Assembly: GCA_937892345.1 (NCBI GenBank)
Contig: CALAGF010000143.1
Coordinates: 1-16,842, forward strand
Source: an uncultured Rhodocyclaceae bacterium
Lineage (GTDB): Bacteria > Pseudomonadota > Gammaproteobacteria > Burkholderiales > Rhodocyclaceae
Length of the DNA: 16,842 nucleotides
Direction of reading: 5' to 3'
The notes under the pieces are model-generated. The model had not been told where the DNA came from. It was given only the letters and a program-made list of their open reading frames with translations, and ran no database searches. Below are positions 8,801-14,947 of this stretch, piece after piece (position 1 is the stretch's first letter; each line of letters starts with the position of its first letter). The position numbers and the translations under genes are program-made.

Positions 8801-8962
8801 CGGTGCCTTCAGGATGATTTTGACCTGCGTGGTCGAGACATCGGGAAAAGCATCGATCGGCAGCCCAAGAAAGCTGAATACGCCAGCGCCGGTCAAACTC
8901 ATCACCAGGACCAGCACCAGAAGGCGCTGGGTAAGGGAAAAACGGATCAGTCCGGCCAGCAT
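5876..8962 (-). CDS. Heavy-metal efflux RND transporter, inner-membrane pump (CzcA/CusA family)
   Basis: This is a 1028-residue proton-driven pump of the HME-RND family, full length for the family (about 1030-1060). It shows the usual layout. Helix 1 is near residues 10-31, followed by a periplasmic porter domain containing PIDAFPDVSTTQV and a helix cluster at about 335-490. Helix 7 is near 525-543, a second porter domain spans about 545-855, and the final helices cover 857-1010. The proton-relay helix reads AIGMLVDAAVVVVEN, with Asp401 and Glu408. This matches the DAA form of CusA rather than the DFG...DGAV form of CzcA (Ala395 replaces the first Asp). However, by ungapped eye alignment the CusA copper-binding methionines (573, 623, 672) correspond to Gln610, Glu659 and Leu725. 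The substrate is therefore unresolved. Its ATG overlaps the adaptor stop (TAATG). Confidence 0.93.
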   Translation of the reverse strand: MLAGLIRFSLTQRLLVLVLVMSLTGAGVFSFLGLPIDAFPDVSTTQVKIILKAPGMTPEEVETRLAVPVEQELLGIPHQRLLRSTSKYALTDITIDFEDGTDIYWARQQVGERLASAMGNLPPGVSGGLAPITTPLGEMFMFTIEGEMSLAEKRALLDWVIRPQLRTIPGVADVNSLGGEVRTFEVRPDPKLLAARGINLKDIERVLEANNRNDGAGRLNDGEEALLVRAEGAITTVDDVRAIVLQADKGQVTRLGDVAEVGFGALTRYGAVTRSGQGEAVEGLVLGLRGANARAVIEGVKARLAEIAPTLPPGIRIEAFYDRSNLVDRAVGTVAKALLEAIVLVVLLLLAFLGNLRAALVVALMLPLSALATFILMRLFGLSANLMSLGGLAIAIGMLVDAAVVVVENVESQLADAPAKLPLLHLIFRAVREVAAPVTAGIVIIVLVFLPLLSLQGLEGKMFGPVALTIVFALASSLVLSLTVAPVLASYLLKRGSHHEPWLVGKLAAMYEIVLASALTHGRRYVIIASLALAAAAGAFMLLGKSFMPTMDEGDLIMQLEKLPSIGLDQSLAVDTAVQQAILQRVPEVKAIVARAGSDELGLDPMGLNQSDTFMVLKPRAEWRTPDPAWLTDRLREVMADFPGIGYSFTQPIDMRVSEMLTGVRGDLAIKLFGPDLDTLARLAIEIESAVAGITGAEDTFTLKNDGVQYLKVGIDRLAAGRLGLNIDDVQNDLKSLLEGRHVGTVIEQGRRTPIILRGPDSLRNTPADFSALRLSLPDGRSVPLADIARIERIDGPVKVDRENAQRYTVIQSNVRDRDLVGFVDEAKQVVARDVKLPAGYRLSWGGQFENQQRAAARLMIVVPLALALIFFLLFSTFGSVRQALLVLSNIPFAMIGGIFALLITGEYLSVPASVGFIALLGIAVLNGVVMVTYFNQLLARGLSVGEAVAEGARRRLRPVLMTASIAAFGLLPMLFASGPGSEVQRPLALVVIGGLITSTALTLILLPILFRRFGVTTAVSFLENTHD

Positions 8963-10041
8963 TATTCTGTCCCGACACCGGCCAGCAGCGCCTTGAGCGC
9001 CGATGCACCGTGAATCACGACGATTTCCCCGGGCTGCACGCCGTTGACCTGTGCATCCTTGCCGTTGCGACTCAGAACGCGCAAGGTTCTGGCCTCGAAG
9101 CCGGCTTGCTCCTTGCTGGCGCTGCTGCGGACAAAGGCGATGTCCTTGCCGTCGTGGCGGATGATTGCGCTGGCCGGCAAGCGCGTGCCGGTCATGGCCG
9201 CACTGCCGAGATCGACTTCAAGCATTTGGCCGGGGAAAAGCTGCTCTGCACCCTTGTTGACCGTCGCCTGAAGCAAAACCGTCTGGCTGGCCGGGTCGAC
9301 CGCACGCCCGACAGCGAGCAGTTTTCCCTCAATTGGCGGTGAAACGACCTTGACCGACATTCCCGCGCGCAGTGTTGCGGCGATTGCGAGTGGCGCCTGT
9401 ATTTCAAGCAGCAGCGGGGAGAGGCGGGCGATGCGATAAATTGCAGTGGCCGTTTCCACGCGCTGCCCGGTCTGCACCCCTTGTTCGAGAACAACCCCGT
9501 CAATCGGCGAAACCAGCGCCAGCGGACCGCCCAGCTTGCCTGCCTGGAGGCCGGCCATCGCCATCCCTTGCCGCCGTTCGCCCGCTTGTGCAGCGGCTTG
9601 CACGGCCTGACTGCGCGTTGCCTGCAGTCGGGATTCGCCAATCAGGCCTTCGGCAAATAATTGCTCGTCGCGCTTCAGATTGTTTTGCAACAGCGCCGAC
9701 TGGCTGTCGGCTTGCAGCGCGTCGCGCTGCAGCGCAATGGCCTGCGGGCTGTTGAGATAGGCCAATACCTGTCCCTTGCGTACCGCCATGCCGGGCGCCA
9801 CCAGCAGTTGGTCGATCATGCCTTCCAGCGGCGCCGAGACGACGCGCATCTGGCTATTCGGGACCAGCACCCTGGCTGCATGGCCGCTCCCGGAAAAACC
9901 GCCGCCGTTGCCGGCAAACGCCGTTTCGATGGCGAGTGCCTTGATCTGTGCCACTTGCAGGGTGATCGGCTCGGCGTGGACATGGGCCGAAAGCAGCAGG
10001 TAGGCAGCGAGGATGAGGCGCGGTGTGTTCACGATGGGCAT
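8962..10041 (-). CDS. Periplasmic adaptor (membrane-fusion) protein of the RND efflux pump
   Basis: This is a 359-residue membrane-fusion protein that links the RND pump to the outer-membrane duct. Residues 1-23 (MPIVNTPRLILAAYLLLSAHVHA) are a Sec signal peptide without a lipobox cysteine. The mature protein shows the family order. A barrel-sandwich/lipoyl half (SAPLEGMIDQLLVAPGMAVRKGQVL, about 69-93) is followed by a helical hairpin (about 96-160) and the second lipoyl half (LALVSPIDGVVLEQGVQTGQRV, about 174-195). A beta-barrel and a membrane-proximal domain ending in VQPGEIVVIHGASAL follow. I see no His-rich or Met-rich N-terminal metal site of the CzcB or CusB type. I chose the ATG at 10041 because the predicted transcription start (about 10062) would leave almost no leader for the ATG at 10059, which would add six residues. 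It is the first gene of the operon. Confidence 0.88.
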   Translation of the reverse strand: MPIVNTPRLILAAYLLLSAHVHAEPITLQVAQIKALAIETAFAGNGGGFSGSGHAARVLVPNSQMRVVSAPLEGMIDQLLVAPGMAVRKGQVLAYLNSPQAIALQRDALQADSQSALLQNNLKRDEQLFAEGLIGESRLQATRSQAVQAAAQAGERRQGMAMAGLQAGKLGGPLALVSPIDGVVLEQGVQTGQRVETATAIYRIARLSPLLLEIQAPLAIAATLRAGMSVKVVSPPIEGKLLAVGRAVDPASQTVLLQATVNKGAEQLFPGQMLEVDLGSAAMTGTRLPASAIIRHDGKDIAFVRSSASKEQAGFEARTLRVLSRNGKDAQVNGVQPGEIVVIHGASALKALLAGVGTE

Positions 10042-10068
10042 GGGCGTACTCGAAGACATTGAGCGGCG

Positions 10069-10101
10069 AATGTAGCAGGCCAAAGTTAAGGCTGGCTTAA
10101 G
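10069..10101 (-). promoter_or_regulatory. Efflux-operon promoter with a PmrA/QseB-type box
   Basis: Read on the minus strand, CTTAAG (10101-10096), five bases, then CTTAAC (10090-10085) is a direct repeat with an 11-base period. It fits the PmrA/QseB consensus YTTAAK-N5-YTTAAK closely; only the final C departs. Ten bases further down comes TACATT (10074-10069), preceded by TGC, which fits an extended -10 element. The repeat therefore covers the -35 region, the usual place for activation by OmpR-family regulators. The operon encodes a regulator of exactly this class. The matches are seen directly; the regulatory link is inferred. Confidence 0.6.
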
Positions 10102-10261
10102 CGGCAAAACACGCCGACAAGTCACCAAAGCCCCTGCCCGCGATGCCATTGCGGCATTGAAATGCCCCGATGAACTGACTTGCAGGGCAAAATGCGCCAA
10201 GTTCGGCCTGTTGGGGCCGGGGAGTTCCAAAGTATTCGAGTTTGCTTAAACGGGGTTGTTC

Positions 10262-11140
10262 ATGGTTGATGTGTTTTTACCGCTGGCGCTGGCTTTCATC
10301 ATGTTTTCCCTTGGTCTGGCCTTGCACCTTGCCGATTTTCGCCAGGTATTGCGCGAGCCGGCGCATCTCTTGCTGGGTTTGTGCGGTCAACTGCTGCTTG
10401 TGCCATTGATTGCTCTGGTGCTGATCCTGATATTTCAGCCGCCCGCAGTCGTCGCACTGGGCTTGATGATTCTGGCCGCCAGTCCGGGTGGGGCGAGTTC
10501 CGGTTTTTTGACGCATCTGGCGCGCGGTCATGCGGCCTTGTCGCTGATGCTGAGTGCGATCAGCAGTTTGCTGGCCTTGCTCAGTTTCCCCTTGCTCTTG
10601 CGCTGGAGCGGCGATTGGCTGGCAGCTTCCGGGGGACTGGTCGTCGTTCTCCCCGAGCAATTGCCGATCGGCAAGCTGCTGTCCAGTGTCTTGCTGGTGA
10701 TGACCTTGCCCATCCTCGCCGGCATGGGGCTGCGCCATTTTTATCCGCGAAGGGCTGCTGCTTGGGAGCGAGCGATCAGCCGGATTGCAGGCGGGCTTTT
10801 TTTGCTGATCGTGTTCGGGACATTTTTTGCCCATCGCCAGACCATTAGTGAAAATCTGCTGTCGGTCGGGCAGCTGACGCTCTTGCTCAACCTGCTGACG
10901 ATGGGCGTCGGTTACGGGTTGATCAGGCTGGTTCGAGGAGACCGGCGCTCGGCGATTGCCGTAGCCATGGAGTGCGGGCTGCAGAATGCCGGGTTGGGAA
11001 TTTATGTGGCGCTGGGTGTATTGGCCCTGCCGGCGCTGGCTGTGCCGAGTGTGGTTTACGCATTGGTGATGAATGTCGGTGCGCTGGCGCTGGTGGCTTT
11101 GATGCGTAGCAGGCAGGCCCCAAATTCGCTTGGTGAGTGA
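10262..11140 (+). CDS. BASS-family transporter (bile acid:sodium symporter-like)
   Basis: This is a 292-residue, highly hydrophobic inner-membrane protein with about nine to ten transmembrane helices along its whole length. Family hallmarks are SPGGASSGFLTHLARGHAAL (residues 74-93) in the first half, a short non-helical crossing motif, and ECGLQNAGLGIYVAL (237-251) in the second half, where Glu237 and Gln241 sit at sodium-site positions. Members move organic anions (bile acids in animals, pantoate, pyruvate or other carboxylates in bacteria and plastids) with sodium; the substrate here cannot be told from sequence. I chose the ATG at 10262, which follows GGGG at 10252-10255 by six bases; a TTG two codons upstream is less likely. 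The gene is divergent from the efflux operon and shares a 220-base intergenic region with it. A strong RNA hairpin follows its stop codon. Confidence 0.88.
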   Translation: MVDVFLPLALAFIMFSLGLALHLADFRQVLREPAHLLLGLCGQLLLVPLIALVLILIFQPPAVVALGLMILAASPGGASSGFLTHLARGHAALSLMLSAISSLLALLSFPLLLRWSGDWLAASGGLVVVLPEQLPIGKLLSSVLLVMTLPILAGMGLRHFYPRRAAAWERAISRIAGGLFLLIVFGTFFAHRQTISENLLSVGQLTLLLNLLTMGVGYGLIRLVRGDRRSAIAVAMECGLQNAGLGIYVALGVLALPALAVPSVVYALVMNVGALALVALMRSRQAPNSLGE

Positions 11141-11183
11141 TTTTTGGCAGCTTGCTGCGGTCGACCGTAGCAAGCGACAAAAA
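11141..11183 (+). repeat. Long dyad / RNA hairpin after the BASS transporter gene
   Basis: Directly after the TGA, GCTTGCTGCGG (11150-11160) pairs with CCGTAGCAAGC (11165-11175) around the tetraloop TCGA. The one non-Watson-Crick position (11157/11168) becomes a G-U pair in the plus-strand RNA. Beyond a small GCA/GA internal loop, TTTTTG (11141-11146) can pair with CAAAAA (11178-11183), extending the stem. No T-run follows on the plus strand, so it is not a classical intrinsic terminator. It may protect or process the mRNA 3' end, or be a DNA site. Confidence 0.6.
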
Positions 11184-11242
11184 ACGCCGCTTTTCACCTT
11201 TTGCCCAGCGCATTCCCTGCCGGCTTTTGATACGCTTCCGGG

Positions 11243-11467
11243 ATGATGAAATATCTGCTTTTACTCGTGCTGGGCATCCTAGTGTGGCGCTTCTGGAGCA
11301 AACGGGCACCGAAGCGTGACGTCCCACCCGATGCCGCCGAGGTCGAGACCATGGTGCGTTGTGCACAATGCGGTGTCTATCTCCCCGTTACCGATGCACT
11401 GGCGGCAGACGGGCGTCATTTCTGCAATGAGGCACACCGGCGGGCTGCGACTCCGCCCCAAGACTGA
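11243..11467 (+). CDS. PP0621 family small membrane-anchored zinc-ribbon-like protein
   Basis: This is a 74-residue protein with one N-terminal transmembrane helix (about 4-17, MMKYLLLLVLGILVWRF) and a short soluble tail. The tail holds Cys40-x2-Cys43 in MVRCAQCGVYLP, then Cys61 and His65 in GRHFCNEAHR. These four residues could bind one zinc ion. I recognise the family as the PP0621 type found just upstream of pilS in many beta- and gammaproteobacteria. Its biochemical role is unknown. Two in-frame ATG codons (11243, 11246) are possible starts. The stop overlaps the pilS start in TGATG, so it is the first gene of a pilS-pilR-ampD run. The soluble tail probably faces the cytoplasm, inferred from the positive residues after the helix. 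Confidence 0.85.
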   Translation: MMKYLLLLVLGILVWRFWSKRAPKRDVPPDAAEVETMVRCAQCGVYLPVTDALAADGRHFCNEAHRRAATPPQD

Positions 11468-13071
11468 TGCGTGACTGGCTGACCAATAATTGGGAAGCGA
11501 GTTGGCGCTCCTTCCATTATTTCAATCTCTACCGCCTGTTGCTGGCTGCGCTGATGGTGCTCGGTCTTTTGTATCCCAGCGAATGGACAACCCGCCTGAA
11601 TCTGCTGCCAGGGCCCCATAGTCTGGCGCTGGTCGGGTTTTATGCCACGGTGACGGCCGCCGGTTTTGCGCTTTCCTGGCGCTGGTTCGAGCATTTCAAC
11701 CTTCAGTTGTCCCTGCAGGTGCTGGCTGATGTGCTGGTTTTCAGTGGGCTGATGTATGTTGCCGGTGGCGTCGGTAGCGGGCTGGGGCTGATCCTGCTGA
11801 TTTCGCTGGCAGCGGCCAGTCTGGTGGGGCAGGGGCGACTGGTCCTCTTTTATGCGGCCATGGCCACGATGGGCGCGCTGATTTCGCAGATTTTCGGCAT
11901 TGTTTTTGGTGAACTGGATTCCAGTTCCATCGTTCAGGCCGGATTTATCTCTGCTGCGTATTTTGCTACCGCCATTCTGGCTCGACTGCTCGGCCAGCGG
12001 GTGATGCTGAATGAGGATTTGGCACGGCGCCGCGGGATCGCGCTGGATAACCAGATATTGATCAGCCAGCGGGTGGTCGAGCGGATGCAGGATGGCGTGT
12101 TGATCGTGTCGCGGCAAGGGGAAATCATGCGCTGCAACCCGATGGCAGAACGCTTGCTGGGCTTGAGTGGTGCTGGCGGGCGTCTGCTTGACAGGGCGCC
12201 GGAGCTGGCATTGGCTTTTGAGCGCTGGCTCTTTGGCAAAACGCGGGATGACGTGGATTTTCGCGGTGCCGGCCAGATTGAACTGAATGCGCGTTTCGAG
12301 CCGACTACCAGCTCGGACGGAGAAATTCTGATCTTTGTCGAAGACATGGAGCGGATCAAGGATCGCGCCCGGCAGTTGAAACTTGCCGCGCTGGGGCGCT
12401 TGACCGCGAGTATTGCGCACGAAATCCGTAATCCGCTCTCGGCAATCAGCCATGCTGGCGAACTGCTCAAGGAAGAACGACGCGGTGAAATTCACGAGCG
12501 GCTGCTGCGCATCATTGGCGACAATACGGCTCGCCTCAACCGTATTGTGGGTGATGTGCTGGAATTGGGGCGGCAGAAGCAAGCCCAGAAAGAAGTCGTT
12601 GATCTAACGGATTTTTTCGCTAATTTTCGAGTCGATTTTCTGGCCGGCGAACAAATGGCCGATGGTGTGCTGGACATTTCGGTGCCAGAGGGCTGTACGT
12701 TGTGTTTTGATGGAGCACACCTGCACCAGATTGTCTGGAATCTGCTGGGGAATGCGCTGCGTCATTCTTCGCGTGGCGCGGGTGCTGTCCGGGTCATTGC
12801 AAGTGTCAAGGCGGCTCTCGGCTCAGTAGAATTGCACATTCAGGACGATGGGCCGGGGATTCCCGAAAGTGAGCGCGAGCAGATTTTTGAGCCTTTCTTC
12901 ACCACCCACCACCTGGGCACCGGCCTGGGTCTGTTTATTGCGCGGGAACTCTGTGTTGCCAATGGTGCAACCCTGATACTGGGTGCTGCTGGCGAGGGTG
13001 GTCATTTCATTTTGAGCGGGAGAAATACGTGTCTGGCAACCGAAGCGAACGACGACCCCGAGGTGAGCTGA
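11467..13071 (+). CDS. pilS: Type IV pilus sensor histidine kinase PilS
   Basis: This is a 534-residue inner-membrane kinase of the PilS-PilR system, which controls pilin (pilA) transcription. The N-terminal about 175 residues hold six predicted transmembrane helices with only short periplasmic loops, typical of PilS, which senses PilA in the membrane. A PAS domain (about 200-295, beginning RVVERMQDGVLIVSRQGEI) follows. The dimerisation domain has the H-box SIAHEIRNPLSAI with His318. The ATPase domain shows the N-box WNLLGNALRHSS (424-435), the G1 box DDGPGIP and the G2 box GTGLGLFIA (484-492). It starts inside the stop of the PP0621-like gene (TGATG), and its last 43 bases overlap pilR. No pilin gene is in the window, so the target is elsewhere. 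Confidence 0.95.
   Translation: MRDWLTNNWEASWRSFHYFNLYRLLLAALMVLGLLYPSEWTTRLNLLPGPHSLALVGFYATVTAAGFALSWRWFEHFNLQLSLQVLADVLVFSGLMYVAGGVGSGLGLILLISLAAASLVGQGRLVLFYAAMATMGALISQIFGIVFGELDSSSIVQAGFISAAYFATAILARLLGQRVMLNEDLARRRGIALDNQILISQRVVERMQDGVLIVSRQGEIMRCNPMAERLLGLSGAGGRLLDRAPELALAFERWLFGKTRDDVDFRGAGQIELNARFEPTTSSDGEILIFVEDMERIKDRARQLKLAALGRLTASIAHEIRNPLSAISHAGELLKEERRGEIHERLLRIIGDNTARLNRIVGDVLELGRQKQAQKEVVDLTDFFANFRVDFLAGEQMADGVLDISVPEGCTLCFDGAHLHQIVWNLLGNALRHSSRGAGAVRVIASVKAALGSVELHIQDDGPGIPESEREQIFEPFFTTHHLGTGLGLFIARELCVANGATLILGAAGEGGHFILSGRNTCLATEANDDPEVS
13018..13022 (+). promoter_or_regulatory. Shine-Dalgarno sequence deciding the pilR start
   Basis: GGGAG lies six bases before the GTG at 13029, inside the pilS reading frame. 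It is the strongest ribosome-binding signal near the pilR 5' end and supports a GTG start overlapping pilS. Confidence 0.7.
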
Positions 13072-14384
13072 ATCGCGTGCTCGTCGTCGATGACGAGGCG
13101 GATATCCGCGAACTGATTGATCTGACCTTGTCCCGCATGGGGCTGGCCGCAGCGTGCGTGGGTTCTGTTGCAGAGGCCCGGGCGGCACTTGCTGCCGACG
13201 ATTTTCAGTTATGCCTGACGGACATGCGCTTGCCGGACGGCGAGGGCTTGGAGATCGTGCGCCACATCGGCGAGCATTACCCGCAAACGCCGGTTGCCGT
13301 CATCACGGCCTACGGTAGTGCCGGCAATGCCGTCGCTGCGCTCAAGGCCGGTGCCTTTGATTACTTGTCCAAGCCGGTGGGGCTTGAACAATTGCGGGCC
13401 TTGGTCAAATCGGCATTGCGCTTGCCGGGAGGTGGCGGCGAGGCCTCCACTGCAATGCAAGGTTTGACGGGCGAGTCGGCATGCATGCAGCAGGTGCGGG
13501 TGCTGATCGAAAAGCTCGCCCGCAGCCAGGCACCGATCTACATTTCCGGGGAGTCTGGCAGCGGCAAGGAACTCGCGGCGCGGCTGATTCATACCCGCAG
13601 TGCGCGCAGTAGCGGCCCGTTTGTGCCGGTCAACTGCGGCGCCATCCCGGAAAACCTCATGGAGAGCGAGTTTTTCGGTTATCGCAAAGGCGCCTTTACC
13701 GGCGCTGACAGTGAGCGGGAAGGGTTTTTCCAGGCAGCCAATGGTGGCACCCTGTTTCTTGATGAAGTCGCCGATCTTCCCCTGGCGATGCAGGTCAAGC
13801 TCCTGCGCGCCTTGCAGGAAAAGCGGGTGCGCAAGGTGGGCAGCGTGACCGAGGAGGCCGTCGATCTGCGCGTGATCTGCGCCACGCATCGCAATCTCAA
13901 GGATTGTGTGGACAAGGGCGTTTTCCGTCAGGATCTTTACTATCGCCTGAATGTGATCGAACTGCGCATGCCTCCCCTGCGTGAGCGCATGGAGGATATT
14001 CCGGTGCTGGTCGACAGCCTTCTGCTCAAGCTGGTCGGCGAAGGCCATCCTCGCTTGTCGGAGGCCGCGAAAGCGGCTTTGCAGACCTACTCCTTTCCGG
14101 GCAATGTGCGCGAGCTGGAAAACATTCTCGAGCGCGCAACGGCGTTGGCCGGGGGCGAGGTGATCGAGGCTGACGATTTGCAACTCTCGCTAGCTGACAC
14201 CCTGGCCGGGGAAACGCCCGGACGCGGCAGTGAATCGCTGGATGACTATCTGAACCGACTGGAACGGCAGGCCATTCTGGAGGCCTTGAAGCAGACGGAG
14301 GGGAATCGCACTGCAGCGGCACGTCAGTTGGGGGTGACCTTCCGCTCGCTGCGCTATCGCCTGGAACGGCTGGGTATCGAATGA
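13029..14384 (+). CDS. pilR: Sigma-54-dependent response regulator PilR (NtrC family)
   Basis: This is a 451-residue activator that, when phosphorylated by PilS, drives sigma-54 RNA polymerase at pilA and related promoters. The receiver domain (about 15-130) has Asp21-Asp22, phospho-acceptor Asp65 in LTDMRLPD, Thr93 and Lys115 in YLSKP. The AAA+ domain (about 145-375) has Walker A GESGSGKE (174-181) and the sigma-54-contacting loop GAFTGA (221-226). It also has Walker B TLFLDEV (241-247) and the arginine-finger region FRQDLYYRLNV (299-309). The C-terminal Fis-type helix-turn-helix lies at about 412-450 (NRTAAARQLGVTFRSLRYRL). The GTG start is supported by GGGAG six bases upstream and by the receiver alignment. 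It overlaps pilS by 43 bases and ampD by four (ATGA). Confidence 0.96.
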   Translation: MSGNRSERRPRGELNRVLVVDDEADIRELIDLTLSRMGLAAACVGSVAEARAALAADDFQLCLTDMRLPDGEGLEIVRHIGEHYPQTPVAVITAYGSAGNAVAALKAGAFDYLSKPVGLEQLRALVKSALRLPGGGGEASTAMQGLTGESACMQQVRVLIEKLARSQAPIYISGESGSGKELAARLIHTRSARSSGPFVPVNCGAIPENLMESEFFGYRKGAFTGADSEREGFFQAANGGTLFLDEVADLPLAMQVKLLRALQEKRVRKVGSVTEEAVDLRVICATHRNLKDCVDKGVFRQDLYYRLNVIELRMPPLRERMEDIPVLVDSLLLKLVGEGHPRLSEAAKAALQTYSFPGNVRELENILERATALAGGEVIEADDLQLSLADTLAGETPGRGSESLDDYLNRLERQAILEALKQTEGNRTAAARQLGVTFRSLRYRLERLGIE

Positions 14385-14947
14385 GCTGGCAGAGCGACGG
14401 CTGGCTTGCTGCGGTCGACCACCTGCCTTCGCCAAATTTCGGCGAGCGACCGGCGGACGCCAAAGTGTCGCTGCTGGTGGTGCACAACATCAGCCTGCCG
14501 CCGGGTGAGTTCGGTGGTGACTGGGTTGAGCGCTTTTTTCTCAACGAACTCGATGCGAGCGCGCATCCTTATTTTGCGACGATTGCCGCGGTGCAGGTGT
14601 CGGCCCATTTTTATATCCGTCGCGACGGACGCATCGTACAGTTTGTCGCTTGCGATAAACGGGCGTGGCATGCCGGTGCATCGGCATGGTGTGGGCAGGG
14701 GAATTGCAACGATTTCTCGGTGGGCGTCGAACTCGAAGGCTGTGATGAGCAGCCCTTCGCCGCGGCACAGTATGTGGCGCTATGGCAGGTGCTGGATGCG
14801 CTGTTGGCGCGATACCCGATTACCGCCATCGCCGGCCATAGCGACATTGCCCCGGGGCGCAAGAGCGATCCCGGCGAACACTTTGACTGGTCGGCTGTGG
14901 CCGAGCGTTATCCGGGCTTGCGATTAGCGCCCGAAATAGCGCCCTAA
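14381..14947 (+). CDS. ampD: 1,6-anhydro-N-acetylmuramyl-L-alanine amidase AmpD
   Basis: This is a cytoplasmic zinc amidase of 188 residues (E. coli AmpD 183). It removes the stem peptide from anhydro-muropeptides during cell-wall recycling and so keeps the AmpR inducer low in species that have ampC. The zinc ligands are His35 (LLVVHNISLPPG), His153 (AGHSDIAPGRKSDPG) and Asp163. The catalytic Glu117 (VGVELEG) and Lys161 are also present, as is the substrate-site run SAHFYIRRDGRIVQFV (74-89). There is no signal peptide, as expected for AmpD rather than periplasmic AmiD or AmpDh enzymes. It is coupled to pilR by an ATGA overlap. Its last 24 bases overlap, in the opposite direction, the 3' end of the aminotransferase gene. 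Confidence 0.95.
   Translation: MSWQSDGWLAAVDHLPSPNFGERPADAKVSLLVVHNISLPPGEFGGDWVERFFLNELDASAHPYFATIAAVQVSAHFYIRRDGRIVQFVACDKRAWHAGASAWCGQGNCNDFSVGVELEGCDEQPFAAAQYVALWQVLDALLARYPITAIAGHSDIAPGRKSDPGEHFDWSAVAERYPGLRLAPEIAP

Noticed and set aside
10118..10182. Inverted repeat CAAGTCA ... TGACTTG in the divergent intergenic region
   Set aside because: Only seven bases match, with a 51-base spacer and no extension of the arms; such a match is expected by chance.
10243..10250. TGCTTAAA before the BASS gene as a second regulator box
   Set aside because: Only one half-site is present; no second CTTAA-like half-site lies 11 bases away on either side.
11145..11160. TTGGCAGCTTGCTGC as a sigma-54 promoter before the pilSR run
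   Set aside because: The GG and GC dinucleotides are not separated by the required ten bases, and the sequence is explained by the hairpin stem.
10277..11197. Long open frame antisense to the BASS transporter gene
   Set aside because: The product is Gln-, His- and Arg-rich, as expected from reversing a Leu-rich membrane-protein gene, and there is no family motif.
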